Assembly: GCF_021172145.1 (NCBI RefSeq)
Contig: NZ_CP089095.1
Location: 1,488,001-1,552,000, forward strand
Length of the DNA: 64,000 nt
Origin: Flavobacterium cyclinae
GTDB taxonomy: Bacteria > Bacteroidota > Bacteroidia > Flavobacteriales > Flavobacteriaceae
Direction: 5' to 3'
The notes beneath the pieces were generated by a model. That model worked only from the letters and a program-made list of their open reading frames with translations, searched no databases and was not told the DNA's origin. Each line of letters opens with the position of its first letter. The first letter of the stretch is position 1. Shown one piece after another: positions 61,828 to 64,000 of this stretch. The translations under genes and the position numbers were made by a program.

Positions 61828-63363
61828 ATGATTAAAATTTTACCATTTGCCCTTTTATTTTCAACCCTCAATATATTTTCACAAGGAGGAAGTCTAGATA
61901 CTTCTTTTGGTACAGGAGGAAAAGTAACAACATCAATAAATTCTGGTGCTGATATTGCTTATGCTACTGTTTTACAATCTGATGGAAAAATTCTTGTTTC
62001 AGGAACTACCAATAGTAGTATTTCAGGAAAAGATTTCTTTTGTATTAGATATAATACGGATGGAACATTAGATACTTCATTTGGTACAAACGGAATTGCT
62101 ACATTTGATTTACAAGGTGGTAGTGATGATGTTGCTTATGCTATGTCACTTTTATCAGATGGTAATATTCTTTTAGCTGGTTTTTCTGATGATGGTAGTA
62201 ATAAAAATGCCGCTATTATCCGTATTACATCTAATGGAACTTTAGATACAACTTTTGGAACTGCAGGAAAAGTTTATACTGAATTTATTTCGGGTAGAGC
62301 TGATGAAATTAAAGTAATTAAAATTCACGCTTTAACAGGCAATTTAATTGTGGGCGGAACATCTTCTGCAACTTCTACAAATTCTCAAGGTGTTATTGCA
62401 AGATATACAAGCAATGGTGTTCTTGATACTAATTTTAATACCACTGGAATTGTTACCTTGCCTAATGGTTCTGGTAGTGGGACTTACTTTCATACAATTG
62501 AAGATTTAGCAGTAAAATCAAATGGTAAAATTTCAGCAGTAGGTTGGATCAATCAACAAGGTTTATCTTGGAGTGCTAATCATTACGGATGTAGATTAAA
62601 CAGTAATGGTTCCTTAGATACAACATTTTCAACGGATGGATTAATTGTAACAAATGGAGGCTTTAACGGAGATGATAAATCATTTTCAATAATTTTGAAT
62701 TCAGATGATAGTTTTTTATTTGCCGGTGGTGGTTATTTAACAGATTTGCAGTATGATTATTTTTTAGGTTTATATAATTCTTCTGGTTCTACTGCTCAAG
62801 GTAAAGCATCATTTAATTTTGCTACACTAAATAAAGATATTATTTATGGCACGGGTGTAGATAGCACAGGCAAGATTGTTATGGTCGGTTCAAGTGTTGC
62901 TTCAGTTAGTAGCTCAACTTTTGGCTTGGCTAGAGTGAATTCTGATTATACTGTAGATACTTCATTTGGAACTTCTGGTAAAGTAACAACTACTTTTGGT
63001 ACCAATACAACAAATGAGGCTTTTGATATGGCAATTCAATCGGATGATAAAATTATTGCTGTAGGTTACACAGGTAATGATATTGCAATAGCTCGATATA
63101 ATAATGCAACTTTATCAGCTAATGATTTTGATAAAAATACAATTACAATTTATCCAAATCCAGTTAAAAATACATTACATCTAGATTTATCAAATCATTC
63201 TGAAAATTTAGGAAAAGAATTTCAAATTTTTGATGCTAATGGAAGAGTTGTTTTAAAAGGTAAAATAGATGAAATTAATAAAGCTCTTGATGTTTCAAGT
63301 ATGCAAAATGGATTATATTTTATAAAAATTGGAGAAGTTTTAAGTAAGTTTGTTAAGCAATAA
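61828..63363 (+). CDS. Delta-60 repeat protein with type IX secretion tail
   Basis: The 511-aa protein has a signal peptide (LPFALLFSTLNIFSQ), six or more delta-60-type repeats (SLDTSFGTGGKVTTSI, TLDTSFGTNGIATFD, TLDTTFGTAGKVY, VLDTNFNTTGIV, VDTSFGTSGKVTTTF) forming a propeller, and a C-terminal Por_Secre_tail (ITIYPNPVKNTLHLDL...FQIFDANGRVV...MQNGLYFIKI). It is therefore exported through the type IX system. It stands alone behind operator site 5. Confidence 0.9.
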   Translation: MIKILPFALLFSTLNIFSQGGSLDTSFGTGGKVTTSINSGADIAYATVLQSDGKILVSGTTNSSISGKDFFCIRYNTDGTLDTSFGTNGIATFDLQGGSDDVAYAMSLLSDGNILLAGFSDDGSNKNAAIIRITSNGTLDTTFGTAGKVYTEFISGRADEIKVIKIHALTGNLIVGGTSSATSTNSQGVIARYTSNGVLDTNFNTTGIVTLPNGSGSGTYFHTIEDLAVKSNGKISAVGWINQQGLSWSANHYGCRLNSNGSLDTTFSTDGLIVTNGGFNGDDKSFSIILNSDDSFLFAGGGYLTDLQYDYFLGLYNSSGSTAQGKASFNFATLNKDIIYGTGVDSTGKIVMVGSSVASVSSSTFGLARVNSDYTVDTSFGTSGKVTTTFGTNTTNEAFDMAIQSDDKIIAVGYTGNDIAIARYNNATLSANDFDKNTITIYPNPVKNTLHLDLSNHSENLGKEFQIFDANGRVVLKGKIDEINKALDVSSMQNGLYFIKIGEVLSKFVKQ

Positions 63364-63370
63364 ACACTTG

Positions 63371-63404
63371 AAAAAAAGTAACTGTAAAAGTTGCTTTTTT
63401 TTTT
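63371..63404 (+). terminator. Intrinsic terminator
   Basis: AAAGTAACT pairs with AGTTGCTTT (one G-U), followed by a long T run, directly after the delta-60 gene. Confidence 0.75.
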
Positions 63405-63456
63405 ACAACATAAATTACCAGTTATAATAAATAAAAATTACTTTAATTCACTAGTT

Positions 63457-64000
63457 ATGGATAATGATAAATTGATTGAAAAAGTATTTGAAATGCTCAA
63501 AAAAAATGAACTTTCTTATCGTATTGATAATTCTTTAAAAGCTTATAATCTCACTACTTCAGAAATTTCTATTATTAGAGAAGAAGCTACAAGAAAATAT
63601 AAGTACTATGTTGTTGAAACCCTAAAAAAGCGAAATAAAATTTGTTTTTACATCGGTGTAGGTTTAATCGTTTTGGTATCCATACTTTTCTTTTTTTATT
63701 TACCTACAACTAGTATAGTTGATAACGTAACTTTAATATCAATTTTTGGTGCAGTTTTATTGAGTTTTTCTATCTATTTTTCATACGTTTTTTATAACTC
63801 ATGGTATCCTGAAAATATTTCCGAAAACGCTACTCTTGATTTTGATCTTGGTGGCTTTTTCTCTTTTTTTGTTCCATTAGCTTTTATTCCAAGTTTTATT
63901 TTTTTCTTTTTAATTCAAAATCGTATTGAAAATGGAGCTAAAAAAACACTTATAGAAACTAAAGTTGAAACAGTAGGGGTAATAACGTCAGGAGCTTTTT
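63457..64000 (+). CDS. Partial gene: membrane protein running off the window
   Basis: An open frame starts MDNDKLIEKVFEMLKKNELS and stays open to the end (181 codons). It shows a cytosolic helical start with RKYKYYVVETLKKRN, then about four hydrophobic segments (IGVGLIVLVSILFFFYL; ISIFGAVLLSFSIYFSY; FFSFFVPLAFIPSFIFFFL). No family recognised; the C-terminus is missing. Confidence 0.6.
   Translation, partial: MDNDKLIEKVFEMLKKNELSYRIDNSLKAYNLTTSEISIIREEATRKYKYYVVETLKKRNKICFYIGVGLIVLVSILFFFYLPTTSIVDNVTLISIFGAVLLSFSIYFSYVFYNSWYPENISENATLDFDLGGFFSFFVPLAFIPSFIFFFLIQNRIENGAKKTLIETKVETVGVITSGAF

Noticed and set aside
1..64000. Direct repeats of tRNA-Ser or ssrA 3' ends marking island ends
   Set aside because: I looked for second copies of both 3' ends by eye and saw none in the window, so no island boundary is claimed.
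1..64000. rRNA genes, prophage structural genes or a replication origin
   Set aside because: No such sequences were recognised anywhere in the window.

Overview
The window looks like chromosomal DNA of a flavobacterium (phylum Bacteroidota, close to Flavobacterium). The DNA is AT-rich. Promoters fit the Bacteroidota pattern TTTG, 19-21 bp, TAnnTTTG (clear upstream of the serine tRNA, the his operon and the gene at 14837). Typical genes are present: SusC/SusD, a type IX secretion sorting tail, a fused RND-TolC pump, DUF6520, RteC and a GldL-like protein. The tmRNA tag reads GENNYALAA.

Layout. 1-2100: a minus-strand operon of a small HTH protein, a short HipA-like kinase and a HIRAN protein, which looks like a variant HipBST toxin-antitoxin module. 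2160-12700: a SusC-SusD-S9 peptidase operon behind a long structured leader RNA, facing a minus-strand DUF6520 / MauE-like / AraC-type group. 12788-14667: a tyrosine recombinase next to the 3' end of tmRNA (ssrA), a classical island integration site. 14837-21900: housekeeping genes (saccharopine dehydrogenase-like enzyme, sugar MFS transporter, CreD-like and small membrane proteins under a winged-helix regulator with two matching palindromic operators). 21965-34626: a thioredoxin / ApbE / DUF4266 / DUF3570 cluster running into response regulator, CDF transporter, histidine kinase, fused CusA-TolC pump, adaptor and a DUF2231-like protein, probably a metal or redox stress unit. 34640-42380: the complete histidine operon hisG-D-C-B-H-A-F-IE behind a leader peptide with five consecutive His codons and an attenuator. 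42382-44282: small genes and tRNA-Ser(TGA). 44571-51625: a second island beside the tRNA, with a paralogous integrase, RteC, an excisionase-like protein, replication-type proteins, dispersed repeats and a hipBA module. 51894-64000: exported and membrane proteins around a two-component system.

The strongest unexpected signals are: (1) a 16-bp motif TACGT-N6-ACGTA at a fixed 21-23 bp upstream of five predicted -7 boxes around the LuxR-type two-component system, apparently a local regulon; (2) the SusC leader RNA with mutually exclusive pairings and a U tract; (3) the HipB/HipT/HIRAN operon; (4) a 12-codon in-frame repeat insertion in hisA; (5) a 13-copy 7-bp tandem repeat before the DUF3570 gene; (6) shared leader architecture of the two integrases at ssrA and tRNA-Ser. 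All function calls come from reading the sequence; no database search was possible.
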